DNA of 64,000 nt from JBEIHX01 sp040381075 (GTDB taxonomy: Bacteria; Pseudomonadota; Alphaproteobacteria; Caulobacterales; Aquidulcibacteraceae). The DNA lies in NCBI GenBank assembly GCA_040381075.1, contig JBEIHX010000003.1, forward strand, positions 89,068 through 153,067, written 5' to 3'. A program made the translations under genes and the position numbers. The notes beneath the pieces are model-generated. The model ran no database searches. It saw only the letters and a program-made list of their open reading frames with translations, and had not been told where the DNA came from. How positions within the stretch are numbered: the first letter of the stretch is position 1; each line of letters starts with the position of its first letter. This document shows positions 1 to 8,616 of this stretch, in pieces.

Positions 1-1655
1 TTCAGGCCAAGGGCGTCGGCTTTCGCACGGCATCGGATTCTGAGGTCATCCTGGCGGGCTACGCGCAGTGGGGTCCGGCCCTGCTCGATCGCCTGATGGG
101 CATGTTTGCGTTCGTCATCTGGGATGCGCGTGAGCAAACGCTCTTCGCTGCGCGCGACCGGTTCGGCATCAAGCCCCTGTATTTCGTCGCCAACAGTTGC
201 GGACTGGCGTTCGCCTCGGAAATCAAACAATTGCATGGGCTTGCCGGTGTGAGCACGCGCATCAACACGGCGCGCGCCTATGATTTTCTCAGCGCTGGGT
301 ATACGGACCACACAAGCGAAACCCTTTTTCTGGACGTGCGCCAGTTGCGCGGCGGGGAATGCCTCACCCTTGATCTCACCCGCTGGACGCCTGGCCATGA
401 TGCGCCTGTGCATCGCTGGTACGACATCCCGCGCAGCCGCGGGGAGAAGATGAGCGAGCCTGCAGCGGCTGCGCGCTTCAGGGAGCTGTTCATCGACTCG
501 GTGCGTCTGCACCTGCGCTCGGATGTCAGGGTCGGCTCCTGCCTCTCCGGCGGTCTTGATTCATCCGCGATCGTCTCCGTGATGGACCGTCTTCTGAAGG
601 ACGGCGGGTCGGGCGATCCAATCCATACCGTGAGCGCATGCTACCGGGCCAAGGAGGTTGATGAAAAACCCTTCATGGAGGCGGTCGTCGCCCACACACG
701 CGCAACGCCGCATTACATCTACCCCGATCCCGAGACTGCTTTCGCCGCTGCAGAAAAGATCACCTGGCACCAGGATGAGCCCTATGGCTCGACCTCGATC
801 TATTCCCAGTGGTGCGTGTTTGAGGAGGCCAAGAGGCAGTCTGTGAAGGTCATGCTGGACGGTCAAGGCGCCGATGAACAGCTGGCCGGATATCACGGCG
901 GCTTCTGGTATCAGCAGCAGGCCCTGCTGCGCGCGGGGGCTTGGCCGCAGCTCCTGAGATTAATGCTTGAGCGGCGCCGATGGCACGGGCTTGGCCTGAT
1001 CCATCAGTTAACGGAGAGTCTCGGTCCGCATGCGCCGGCATGGCTCAAGGCCTGGACAAAACCGGTTCTTGCGTCGCCTCAGGCTGGGGACGGGTGGCTA
1101 TCCTCGGACCTGATGGCGTCTGCGGCAGGTGGTGGCGGCGCCCTTGCGGGCGTCCTGGAGCGCGACGGCCTGCCTGCACTCTCCGGAATTGGAGAATTGT
1201 GCCTTGCCTTCATGAAGGGCGTCAGCCTGCCTTTTCTGTTGCGCTACGAAGATCGCAATTCGATGGCGCACTCCGTCGAGGCGCGCGTGCCATTCCTCGA
1301 TCACCGCCTCGTGGAGTTTAACCTCCAGCTGTGGGACCAGCACAAGATCGTGGGCGGAGACACCAAGCGCGTGCTTCGCGCCGCGATGGCGGGCATCCTG
1401 CCGGAGGCGGTGCGCCAGCGGCGCGACAAGCTCGGCTTCTCGACGCCCGAGCAACGCTGGTTTCGCGGCCCCCTGCGTCCGCTCGTGGAGCAGGGCGTTC
1501 GCGAGACATTGGCGCGGTACCCCGATCTTCTGAACCGGTCTCAGGTGGAGGCCTACATGAAGGCGGCGCTGGATGGCGACCGTCCTGTCGACTTTACGCT
1601 GTGGAAGATCATCAACTTCGGCATGTGGGGACGCATGTTCAACGCCTCATTGTGA
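1..1655 (+). CDS. asnB: Glutamine-dependent asparagine synthase-like amidotransferase, 5' end cut by window edge
   Basis: The reading frame is open from base 3, so the N-terminal start (including the Cys2 nucleophile expected of class II glutaminases) lies outside the window. About 550 residues are visible. The first part is the end of the glutaminase domain (RDRFGIKPLYF). The synthetase domain follows, with the PP-loop SGGLDSS encoded at about 546-563 and the C-terminal LGFSTPEQRWF segment usual in AsnB. In polysaccharide loci AsnB-type enzymes commonly amidate uronic acids instead of making asparagine; that role here is inferred from the neighbours. It converges on the acetyltransferase gene and overlaps it by 9 bases. 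Confidence 0.9.
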   Translation, partial: QAKGVGFRTASDSEVILAGYAQWGPALLDRLMGMFAFVIWDAREQTLFAARDRFGIKPLYFVANSCGLAFASEIKQLHGLAGVSTRINTARAYDFLSAGYTDHTSETLFLDVRQLRGGECLTLDLTRWTPGHDAPVHRWYDIPRSRGEKMSEPAAAARFRELFIDSVRLHLRSDVRVGSCLSGGLDSSAIVSVMDRLLKDGGSGDPIHTVSACYRAKEVDEKPFMEAVVAHTRATPHYIYPDPETAFAAAEKITWHQDEPYGSTSIYSQWCVFEEAKRQSVKVMLDGQGADEQLAGYHGGFWYQQQALLRAGAWPQLLRLMLERRRWHGLGLIHQLTESLGPHAPAWLKAWTKPVLASPQAGDGWLSSDLMASAAGGGGALAGVLERDGLPALSGIGELCLAFMKGVSLPFLLRYEDRNSMAHSVEARVPFLDHRLVEFNLQLWDQHKIVGGDTKRVLRAAMAGILPEAVRQRRDKLGFSTPEQRWFRGPLRPLVEQGVRETLARYPDLLNRSQVEAYMKAALDGDRPVDFTLWKIINFGMWGRMFNASL

Positions 1656-2159
1656 GGCCAGGCGCGCCATCAGCACGACGTCTTTCCAGTCTCCGGCGAT
1701 CCAGGCCGCCCGACGCGCCACTCCTTCCTGCACAAAGCCGGCCTTCTGGTAGGCGCGCAGGGCCGGCGCGTTGTCCGCGAAGACCTGGAGGGCGATGCGC
1801 TGCAGGGCGAGATGGTCGAAGCCAAACCGGCAGCACAGATCCACCGCTTCGACGCCAAATCCGCGGCCGCGATCGCCGGCCTCGCCGATCCGGATGCGCA
1901 GTTCGGCGCTGCGGAAGACCGGGTGAATGTCCGTCAGGAAAACGACACCGATCAGGCGTCCGTCTGACCGGGTGCGCACTGCAAATGTCACCTGCGAGGA
2001 ATTGGCGCGGATTTCCCTGAGCCAGGCCCTGTGCGCCGACTCATCCACCGGCCGGAATGGACCATGCAGACGTACCAGAGCCGGATCATTGATCCAGCGG
2101 AACAAGGCGTCTGCATCCGCCTCCATGACCGGACCGAGCTCGACATGGTCGCCTTTCAT
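1647..2159 (-). CDS. GNAT-family N-acetyltransferase (RimJ/RimL-like)
   Basis: This 170-residue protein has the single-domain GNAT layout of the RimJ/RimL type. The N-terminal LGPVMEADADALFRWIND fits the family opening, the middle carries GRGFGVEAVDL in the acetyl-CoA binding position, and the end has FADNAPALRAYQKAGF, the typical motif B region. It is the last gene of the minus-strand polysaccharide operon, and its ATG overlaps the TGA of the WbqC-like gene by four bases. The context suggests N-acetylation of an amino sugar, but GNATs of this type can also modify proteins, so the substrate is unproven. Confidence 0.88.
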   Translation of the reverse strand: MKGDHVELGPVMEADADALFRWINDPALVRLHGPFRPVDESAHRAWLREIRANSSQVTFAVRTRSDGRLIGVVFLTDIHPVFRSAELRIRIGEAGDRGRGFGVEAVDLCCRFGFDHLALQRIALQVFADNAPALRAYQKAGFVQEGVARRAAWIAGDWKDVVLMARLASQ

Positions 2160-2842
2160 GCGTGAGCTCCCTTGGTCCACGGGGCGTGCATCAGATAGTC
2201 GATCACCGAAAGCCCCGGAATGAAACGGGCCGGATCTCCGTATGGCGTGGGTGTGAAATTCTGCTGCACCAGTGTGATGCCTGCCCGTGCGAACACGGTG
2301 TCGTCCTGATATCCCGATGCGCCCCCGCCCGCGAGATAGGCGTTGCATCCGACGGCGCGGGTGAGTTCGGCGAGAAGCTCGGTGCCTGCGCCAGTGCAGG
2401 CGATCGAGGACTGGCGGACAAACCGACAGCTCAGGCCCAATCTTTGCGAGATATTCTCGATCGCCCCCATATTGAAGGCCGCCAGCTCTCCAGTCGGCGC
2501 CCGCATCAGATCGCTCAGCCAGTCGCGCACGGCGGCGTAGCCCGGTGCGCGCCTGTAGCAGGTTTCCAGCGTACGGCACAGTTTCATGCGCCACGGCTGG
2601 TCGTCATCGATCAGGATGCTGCGGATCGGCGTCTCAAGCGGGGCGCGCCGCACCGGACAGCGCACCCAGCGTGCTTCCCCATTGATGGCGATGCGCACGC
2701 GATTGGTCCAGCTTCCCATCCCGCTGGATCCGCTGCGCGGATACTGCACGTCGTCCAGGAACACGAACACATCGGCGCGTCTGATCTTGTCGAAGTATCC
2801 AAGCCAGGGGAAAAAATTCGGTTGATGGATTGCGCACAGCAT
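2156..2842 (-). CDS. WbqC-like family protein
   Basis: The 228-residue protein opens with MLCAIHQPNFFPWLGYFDKI, the hallmark of the WbqC family, followed by ADVFVFLDDVQYPR. WbqC-like proteins occur in O-antigen and capsule clusters and are thought to act on nucleotide-linked amino sugars; their exact reaction is poorly established. The start at 2842 is set by the family N-terminus and lies five bases after the upstream ABC ATPase stop. The 3' end overlaps the acetyltransferase start by four bases, so the two are probably translationally coupled and may act in succession on the same sugar. Confidence 0.9.
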   Translation of the reverse strand: MLCAIHQPNFFPWLGYFDKIRRADVFVFLDDVQYPRSGSSGMGSWTNRVRIAINGEARWVRCPVRRAPLETPIRSILIDDDQPWRMKLCRTLETCYRRAPGYAAVRDWLSDLMRAPTGELAAFNMGAIENISQRLGLSCRFVRQSSIACTGAGTELLAELTRAVGCNAYLAGGGASGYQDDTVFARAGITLVQQNFTPTPYGDPARFIPGLSVIDYLMHAPWTKGAHA

Positions 2843-2847
2843 ACGTC

Positions 2848-3987
2848 CTAGCCCGCCTTTTGGGGGACGATTCTGGGCGGGGTCCGCACCATGGGCGCGC
2901 CGCCGAGGATCTGGGCGTCTGACCAGATCTTGAATGAGACTGCGGCGTGGGCTACCGGCCGGTCGTCGTTCACGATTTCCATATGCGCCTGATACATGAA
3001 TGGCCGCCAATCGACCCTGCCGAGGGGCACGCGCACCGTGGAGGGGCCGGTCGTGGTGATCGGGGCGGTTTCATCAATCATCACGATGCCATCATTTCGC
3101 TCGATCCAGATGCGCAGCCGGTCGCCCGATGCGGGCGCGACGCCATGGAGGTTCGCGCAGAGCTCGGCCTCGGCCCCGGATTCGATGACCGTCGCGCTGT
3201 CGTCGCCCACTTTGATCTGGAGCCCTGTCACGCCTGCTCCCGGCCGGTGCGACCAGCTCGCCCCTGCGGCTCCAAACTTGCGGGCGATCTCGGCCTCCTC
3301 CCGACGGTTGATGGCGTCACGGTAGGCGGTGGCCACGTCTTCGCTGGGCCCGTCCATGCGCACCTTCCCCTGCTCGATCCAGATGGCGCGATCGCACATG
3401 GTCTTGATCGCCGCGAGGCTGTGGGAGACCAGAAGGACGATGCCGCCCTGCGCACACAGTGCGCGCATTCGTGCAGCCGCCTTCTCTGCGAACATGGCGT
3501 CGCCCACGCCGAGGGCCTCGTCGATGATGAGAATGTCAGGTTCAATGAAGGCGATGGCGGCGAACGCGAGCCGCGCCTTCATGCCAGTGGAATAGGTGCG
3601 CAGCGGTCGGTCGATGAATTCGCCGAGGTCAGCAAATTCGATCATGGCGTCGATATGCCTGTCGATCTCGGCGCGCGACTTTCCCTGCACTGCGCCGTCG
3701 AGATACAGGTTCTCGCGGCCTGTCGCCTCCTCGCGCACCCCAATCCCTATTGTCAGTATGGCGTTCACCCGTCCGTTGACTTCGGCCTCACCGCTGGACG
3801 GCGGGTTCACCCCGGCGATGATCTGCAGCAGCGTCGATTTGCCTGCGCCATTCGGACCAATGATCCCGACGCGTTCACCGTCGGCGACCGAAAACGAGAC
3901 GTCCTCAAGCGCCACAATCGACGGGCCGGCCCCTTCGCCGGGGTAGGCCTTCGAAACATTGCGCAGGTGAATGGAACGCGTTGTCAT
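2848..3987 (-). CDS. Polysaccharide ABC exporter ATP-binding protein with C-terminal Wzt-like domain (first of two)
   Basis: This is a 379-residue protein. Residues 1-235 form an ABC ATPase with Walker A GPNGAGKST (44-52), signature YSTGM (132-136) and Walker B ILIIDE (152-157). The last ~140 residues form a beta-rich tail where Wzt proteins bind the modified polysaccharide end. It powers export of an undecaprenyl-linked glycan with the permease encoded at 5149-5976. It overlaps the second ATPase gene by four bases, and the C-terminal tails of the two differ. Family membership is clear; the glycan it recognises is not known. Confidence 0.93.
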   Translation of the reverse strand: MTTRSIHLRNVSKAYPGEGAGPSIVALEDVSFSVADGERVGIIGPNGAGKSTLLQIIAGVNPPSSGEAEVNGRVNAILTIGIGVREEATGRENLYLDGAVQGKSRAEIDRHIDAMIEFADLGEFIDRPLRTYSTGMKARLAFAAIAFIEPDILIIDEALGVGDAMFAEKAAARMRALCAQGGIVLLVSHSLAAIKTMCDRAIWIEQGKVRMDGPSEDVATAYRDAINRREEAEIARKFGAAGASWSHRPGAGVTGLQIKVGDDSATVIESGAEAELCANLHGVAPASGDRLRIWIERNDGIVMIDETAPITTTGPSTVRVPLGRVDWRPFMYQAHMEIVNDDRPVAHAAVSFKIWSDAQILGGAPMVRTPPRIVPQKAG

Positions 3988-5147
3988 GCGGCTGCGCAGT
4001 CCGCCTGCAGGTTCAGGGGTTCAAAGTGCGGCGTCAGCGGCAGGCGCAGGGCGCCGCGCGAAGAAGCGCCGGTCACCTCCAGGTCTATGCCGTTGCCGTA
4101 GGTCCACGACCTGGCGTCCACCACCTCGGTTGCTCCAGACTCTGAGCGATGCAGCAAGAACAGGCCGAGCGCGTATGCGCCTGCCGGCAGAAGGAGCGGG
4201 TTGATCTGGATCTGGGCTGCGAACGATCCGAGACCGACGTGAACCGGCGCCGGATCAGCGTGCAGCACGTGTTCCCATCCCGCGCCGGCGATGAACCGCT
4301 CGACCGCAGCGCCGATCAGCCATTCGCCCGGCCTGGAGGCGTCAAACGCGACGTCGATCGTGAGATCCTGCAGCGAGCGCGCTTCCACGTGCTTCGGGGT
4401 CCGGGTGAAGCGCGCGCCGTCTGCGAAGGCGTCCGCATTGAGGCCAAGGTAGCGGCGCACGATTTCCGGGCTTCGCCCCTGGGCTACGACCCGTCCATGG
4501 TCGAGAATCACCGAGCGCGGACACAAACGCAGGATGGCGGACCAGTCATGGGTGGCGATGACGCCGCCAGCGCCAGAACCCAGCCGTTGACGCAAGCGCC
4601 GCCAGCACTTGTTCTGAAAGTACTCATCGCCCACGGCCAGCACTTCATCGATTATGTACACCTGTGCTGGCAGCGCGGTTGAAAGGGCAAAGAAGAGTCG
4701 CGCCTTCATTCCAGCGGAATAGCCGCGGATTGGTCGGTCGAAGGCGTCGCCCAGCTCGGAAAAGTCATGCGCGTCCTCAATCGCCATCCGGTTGCGCCTG
4801 GCGCCCCCGCCGAAGACATCGAACCAGCGCATGGCGAACTGGCGTCCCGTCAGCAGGTCATTGCCGGTCACGCCAAGTTCGTAGATGGAGGAAAGATCGC
4901 CATGAACTTCGACCGTTCCCTCGTCAGGCGCATAGACCCCGCCCAGGATGCGCAGAAGCGTGCTCTTTCCTGCGCCGTTGCGCCCCAGCACGCCCACGAA
5001 CTCACCAGCGTCCACGGTGAGGCTGACCCTGTCCAGCGCTGTGAAGCGCGCCGCGGCTTTGCCGGCGAACAGGACCGCATGCAGCGCCCCCGCCTGCTCC
5101 AGCAGAAAGCTGCGGGTGACCTTGGTGCACCGGATCGCCGTGGACAT
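3984..5147 (-). CDS. Polysaccharide ABC exporter ATP-binding protein with C-terminal Wzt-like domain (second of two)
   Basis: This 387-residue protein has an ABC ATPase domain with Walker A GRNGAGKST (55-63), signature YSAGM (143-147) and Walker B VYIIDE (163-168). A C-terminal beta-rich domain of about 150 residues follows. The N-terminus carries an insertion between strands (LLEQAGALHAVLFAGK) that the neighbouring ATPase lacks. It starts one base after the permease stop and overlaps the next ATPase gene by four bases. Most Wzm-Wzt exporters use a homodimer of one Wzt; two adjacent divergent copies suggest a heterodimer or two alternative ATPases. Confidence 0.93.
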   Translation of the reverse strand: MSTAIRCTKVTRSFLLEQAGALHAVLFAGKAAARFTALDRVSLTVDAGEFVGVLGRNGAGKSTLLRILGGVYAPDEGTVEVHGDLSSIYELGVTGNDLLTGRQFAMRWFDVFGGGARRNRMAIEDAHDFSELGDAFDRPIRGYSAGMKARLFFALSTALPAQVYIIDEVLAVGDEYFQNKCWRRLRQRLGSGAGGVIATHDWSAILRLCPRSVILDHGRVVAQGRSPEIVRRYLGLNADAFADGARFTRTPKHVEARSLQDLTIDVAFDASRPGEWLIGAAVERFIAGAGWEHVLHADPAPVHVGLGSFAAQIQINPLLLPAGAYALGLFLLHRSESGATEVVDARSWTYGNGIDLEVTGASSRGALRLPLTPHFEPLNLQADCAAA

Positions 5148-5148
5148 C

Positions 5149-5976
5149 TTACAGCCGCCCGTGAAAATAGGTCTTGAGCTTGCGGAAGAAGCTCAGTGAA
5201 GAGACGAACACAACAGTCGCCAGGACCCCGAGATAGACGTATTGCCAGAGAGGAGCCATCTGCCCGTTCAGGATTGGTTCGCGGTAGCAATTGGCGATGA
5301 CATAGAACGGGTTGAATACGGCGACTGTCTGGATGGCGTCAGGGTAGGCCGAGATGGGATAGAAAATGGGCGACAGGAACAGCATCATTGTCAGGACGCT
5401 GGGCAGGGCCAGCGGGATATCCCGGACAAAGACGGTCAGTGCGCCAAGGTAAAGTCCCAGCCCGGCAATGAAGAGGTACTGCAGCAGCAGCACGCCCAGA
5501 AGGCTAAGCCAGACAAGCGTTGGCGCACGGCTGTCGAGGACAAGCAGCACCGCCAGCATCACGATAGACACCAGCAGCGGCACGAAGCCGAGCGTGGCTG
5601 AGGCGATCGGCAGAAGTTCGGTCTTGAACGCGAGGTTTTTCACCAGGCCTGTCTGACCCACCACCGAGCCGGCCGCAGAATTGAGCCCCTCGCTGACGAA
5701 CAGCCAGGGCCCATAGCCTGAAATCAGCCAGATCACAAAGGCAAGGCTTGAGGAAGAGCCAGGCGCCCGTGAGGGGAACACCACCGTGAACACGAACACG
5801 AATACGGCGAGCATGAGCGCGGGTTGCAGCAGCGCCCATACTCCGCCGAGCGCCGATCCCAGGAAGCGGTCGCGCAGCATCATCCGCGCGAAGTTGAAGA
5901 GCAGACGCACGTCGTGCCCGTTAAAGCCCAGGCGCCAGCCTGCGCGGCTCGGTTGTGTCATTGCGTCTGCGCTCAT
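5149..5976 (-). CDS. ABC-2 type polysaccharide export permease (Wzm-like)
   Basis: This 275-residue integral membrane protein has about six hydrophobic helices. It begins with a cytoplasmic stretch and the conserved MMLRDRFLGSALGGVWALLQP entry region of ABC-2 exporters, and includes the typical FLSPIFYPISAYPD turn. The start at 5976 is chosen because its ATG overlaps the TGA of asnB by four bases and it gives the usual family length; the frame stays open further upstream but only inside asnB. It forms the channel half of the exporter whose ATPases are encoded next to it. Confidence 0.92.
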   Translation of the reverse strand: MSADAMTQPSRAGWRLGFNGHDVRLLFNFARMMLRDRFLGSALGGVWALLQPALMLAVFVFVFTVVFPSRAPGSSSSLAFVIWLISGYGPWLFVSEGLNSAAGSVVGQTGLVKNLAFKTELLPIASATLGFVPLLVSIVMLAVLLVLDSRAPTLVWLSLLGVLLLQYLFIAGLGLYLGALTVFVRDIPLALPSVLTMMLFLSPIFYPISAYPDAIQTVAVFNPFYVIANCYREPILNGQMAPLWQYVYLGVLATVVFVSSLSFFRKLKTYFHGRL

Positions 5977-7850
5977 CCCTGTCCCAGTTCCGGAAAATGC
6001 CGATCGACCCATGCTTCCAGACACAGCAGCGACCAGATCAGCAGTCGGTGATTGCGTCGTCCCGAAAAGTGCTCGTCCAGAATTGTGCGAACGAATTCCG
6101 GGCGGACAAAGGCGCCGTTTCCCCCCTGGCCGAGCCGCCGTCGGACATACGCGCTGGCGGCCCCGCGATACCATGAGGCCTCGGGTGAGGAAAACCCCTG
6201 CTTTGGGCGCGTGCGCACCTCCTCCGGCAGGAGACCGTACATCGCGTGTCGCAGCATGGATTTGCCGTCGTCATGAAGGGCGAAGCGGGTGCGGATCTTG
6301 GCGAGGTCATTCTCGTCCATCCGCTTCATCTCGGCGAGGTTGGCGAGTTTGTGGCGCACCGGCGCCCTGAGCGCGAAGTCAACCAGATCGTGATCCAGGA
6401 AGGGAGTGCGCTCCTCCAGCCCATGGGCGGCCGACAGGCGGTCCGACACAACCAGCAGACCATGCAGGAATGTCTTGGTTTCGAACGCGAGGCTTGCGGC
6501 GATCTGGTCCTCCGGCGTGTCGAACCTGGCGGGCACGCCGTCGAAGACCGACATGAAAGAGGCTCGCGCTTCCTCTGCAAAGGGGGCCACTGGCGCGCTC
6601 AGCGCATGTTCGCGATGCGCCTCGGGAATAAGCCTTTGCCAGTACTGGAAATAGCTTTCGAGATACTCCTCGCGGCTGACGCTTCTGAACACCCTGTAAT
6701 AGCGCCAGGGATAGCCGCCAAAGAGTTCGTCTCCACCCGCGCCTGACAGGGTCACCTTGACGAAACGCGAGGCGAGTTCGGCGACGAAATGGTTCGGGTA
6801 GGCCATGCCCAACCGCAGGTCTTCCAGGTTGTCCACCACAGCTTCGACGCCCGCCTCGATGTCATGGGCCGTCAGGACGCATTCGTAGTGGCGTGCGCCA
6901 ATCGCCTTGGCCATGTGCTCGGCCCGCTGGCGCTCGTCAAAATACGCCTCTTCCCCCGTGACGCCAGACAGATCAAAACCGCACGTGAACGTTGACAGGC
7001 GCGGGGTCGCCTCGCACGCGAGCGCAGCGATTGAGCCGGAGTCAATCCCGCCTGACAGGTAGGCGCCGACCGGAACATCGGCCACCGCCTGGCGCCTCAC
7101 CGCCTGGCGCACCAGGCGACGCGTTTCTTCCGTCGCGCTGTCAAAGCTCAGCGTCTGGTCGGGGTGCGTGAAGTCTGGCGCCCACCAGATGCGCTGGGTC
7201 GACGCCCCCGATCTGGCGTCGATTGCGAGGTGGCTTGCTGCTGGCGCGAGTTCTATGCCGGCGAACAGGGAGTGCGGGCGGAGCAGGTTCTGGAATGTGA
7301 GATATTCTGCGAGGGCGGGCAGGTTGGGCCGCTTTGCAACGTCCGGGTGCAGGAGGATGGCGCGGATCTCCGAAGCGGCGATCAGCGTGCGCGCGTCGCG
7401 CCAGATGTAGAGCGGCTTTTGCCCGAACCGATCGCGCAGGAGGTGCAGGGTCGCCTCGCGCCGATCCCAGGCGGCGATGGCGAACATGCCGTTGAACGCG
7501 GTCGCCCCGGCTGGCCCCGACCGCTCAAGCACATTGACCAGGACTTCCGTATCGCTCTGGCTGTGAAAGCTGACCCCCTCCGCCTGCAGTTGCGCGCGCC
7601 GGGCGCGAAAGTCGTACAGTGCGCCGTTGAAGCTGACCACGAAGCGCCCCTGCGCGCCGAGCATCGGCTGGCGTCCGGCGTCGGTGACATCGAAGACCGC
7701 GAGACGCCGGTGTCCAAGGCCCATTGGCCCTTCCACCCAGACCGACTGCCCGTCGGGCCCGCGCCGCGCCAGGGATGCGGTCATGCGCTCAAGCAGGGAC
7801 CTGTCGACCGGGCGGCCGTCCAGGTGGAGCAGGGCGACTATGCCGCACAT
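5973..7850 (-). CDS. asnB: Glutamine-dependent asparagine synthase-like amidotransferase
   Basis: This complete 625-residue AsnB-type protein starts MCGIVALLHLDG, so Cys2 becomes the N-terminal nucleophile. The glutaminase domain includes RRGPDG (29-34) and FNGALYD (74-80). The PP-loop of the synthetase domain is SGGIDS (266-271). AsnB homologues in lipopolysaccharide and capsule loci transfer amide nitrogen to hexuronic acids, which fits its position inside a glycan export operon. A role in housekeeping asparagine synthesis is less likely but not excluded. It lies four bases after the deacetylase-like gene. Confidence 0.93.
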   Translation of the reverse strand: MCGIVALLHLDGRPVDRSLLERMTASLARRGPDGQSVWVEGPMGLGHRRLAVFDVTDAGRQPMLGAQGRFVVSFNGALYDFRARRAQLQAEGVSFHSQSDTEVLVNVLERSGPAGATAFNGMFAIAAWDRREATLHLLRDRFGQKPLYIWRDARTLIAASEIRAILLHPDVAKRPNLPALAEYLTFQNLLRPHSLFAGIELAPAASHLAIDARSGASTQRIWWAPDFTHPDQTLSFDSATEETRRLVRQAVRRQAVADVPVGAYLSGGIDSGSIAALACEATPRLSTFTCGFDLSGVTGEEAYFDERQRAEHMAKAIGARHYECVLTAHDIEAGVEAVVDNLEDLRLGMAYPNHFVAELASRFVKVTLSGAGGDELFGGYPWRYYRVFRSVSREEYLESYFQYWQRLIPEAHREHALSAPVAPFAEEARASFMSVFDGVPARFDTPEDQIAASLAFETKTFLHGLLVVSDRLSAAHGLEERTPFLDHDLVDFALRAPVRHKLANLAEMKRMDENDLAKIRTRFALHDDGKSMLRHAMYGLLPEEVRTRPKQGFSSPEASWYRGAASAYVRRRLGQGGNGAFVRPEFVRTILDEHFSGRRNHRLLIWSLLCLEAWVDRHFPELGQG

Positions 7851-7854
7851 CTGG

Positions 7855-8610
7855 TCAACGCAGGTTTGGTCGACCGGACGCGGCGACTATGTCGTCATAC
7901 CACTTCTCCATCGCGGCGGCATAACCGTCGATGGCGCGCTGCAGCCGCCGCCGCGGCGCCATCGTGGCGGGGGTCCACCATTCCGGATGCGTCAGCACCT
8001 GCAGCCGCGGCTCAAGGGCCTGGGCAATCACGTCGGGAAGGCGGCGATGCAGCCAGACCCCATTTGAATCCGAGACGTAGGCATAGTCACGCTTGAGCCC
8101 GTCGCCATAGGCGTTGACCATGCCGCAGACGGTGTCCTGTGACGGAGCGGGTTCCTTCAGCACGCCATAGAGGTGAAAGCTTACTGCGCGCGGCGTTGCG
8201 CCAAACTCCCTGGCCAGCAGATCGCGTTCGTGCGTGATCGCAGCCTCCCAGGCCGCTATGCCAGCATTCGCGGCAAGACAGGTTGGATCAAAGTGCAGCC
8301 CGATGTCATGACCAAGGTCGATGATGCGGCGCACCGCATCCTGAACGTTCCGCTCAAGGAGGTTATAATACAAGCTGCGGAGGGAAAGGAAATATGTGGC
8401 GACGACGCCCTCTTCCCGCTCAATTTCGGCGAGCGCCACAGCCCGATGGATGGAGACATCCACGTCATGGCGCCATAGGACGTGCTTGCCCTCACACGCA
8501 GACCCGAAGCGGGCGAACTGGTAGGAGCGGCGCGCAAGCGCGACAATATTGCGATATCCAGTCTCAGTGAAATCGCCGAATTCCGCGCGGTGGTCTGCGT
8601 CCCCTCTCAT
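7855..8610 (-). CDS. Polysaccharide deacetylase-like protein
   Basis: The 251-residue protein has the NodB-fold metal-site signatures HDVD (48-51) and GHDIGLHFDP (100-109), and FHLYG further along. No signal peptide is visible, so it should act in the cytoplasm, unlike secreted chitin or peptidoglycan deacetylases. Proteins of this subgroup are frequent in O-antigen and capsule clusters, where they probably deacetylate a sugar intermediate. It is separated from the methyltransferase by six bases and from asnB by four. The fold call is firm; the substrate is unknown. Confidence 0.8.
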   Translation of the reverse strand: MRGDADHRAEFGDFTETGYRNIVALARRSYQFARFGSACEGKHVLWRHDVDVSIHRAVALAEIEREEGVVATYFLSLRSLYYNLLERNVQDAVRRIIDLGHDIGLHFDPTCLAANAGIAAWEAAITHERDLLAREFGATPRAVSFHLYGVLKEPAPSQDTVCGMVNAYGDGLKRDYAYVSDSNGVWLHRRLPDVIAQALEPRLQVLTHPEWWTPATMAPRRRLQRAIDGYAAAMEKWYDDIVAASGRPNLR

Positions 8611-8616
8611 CGGCTG

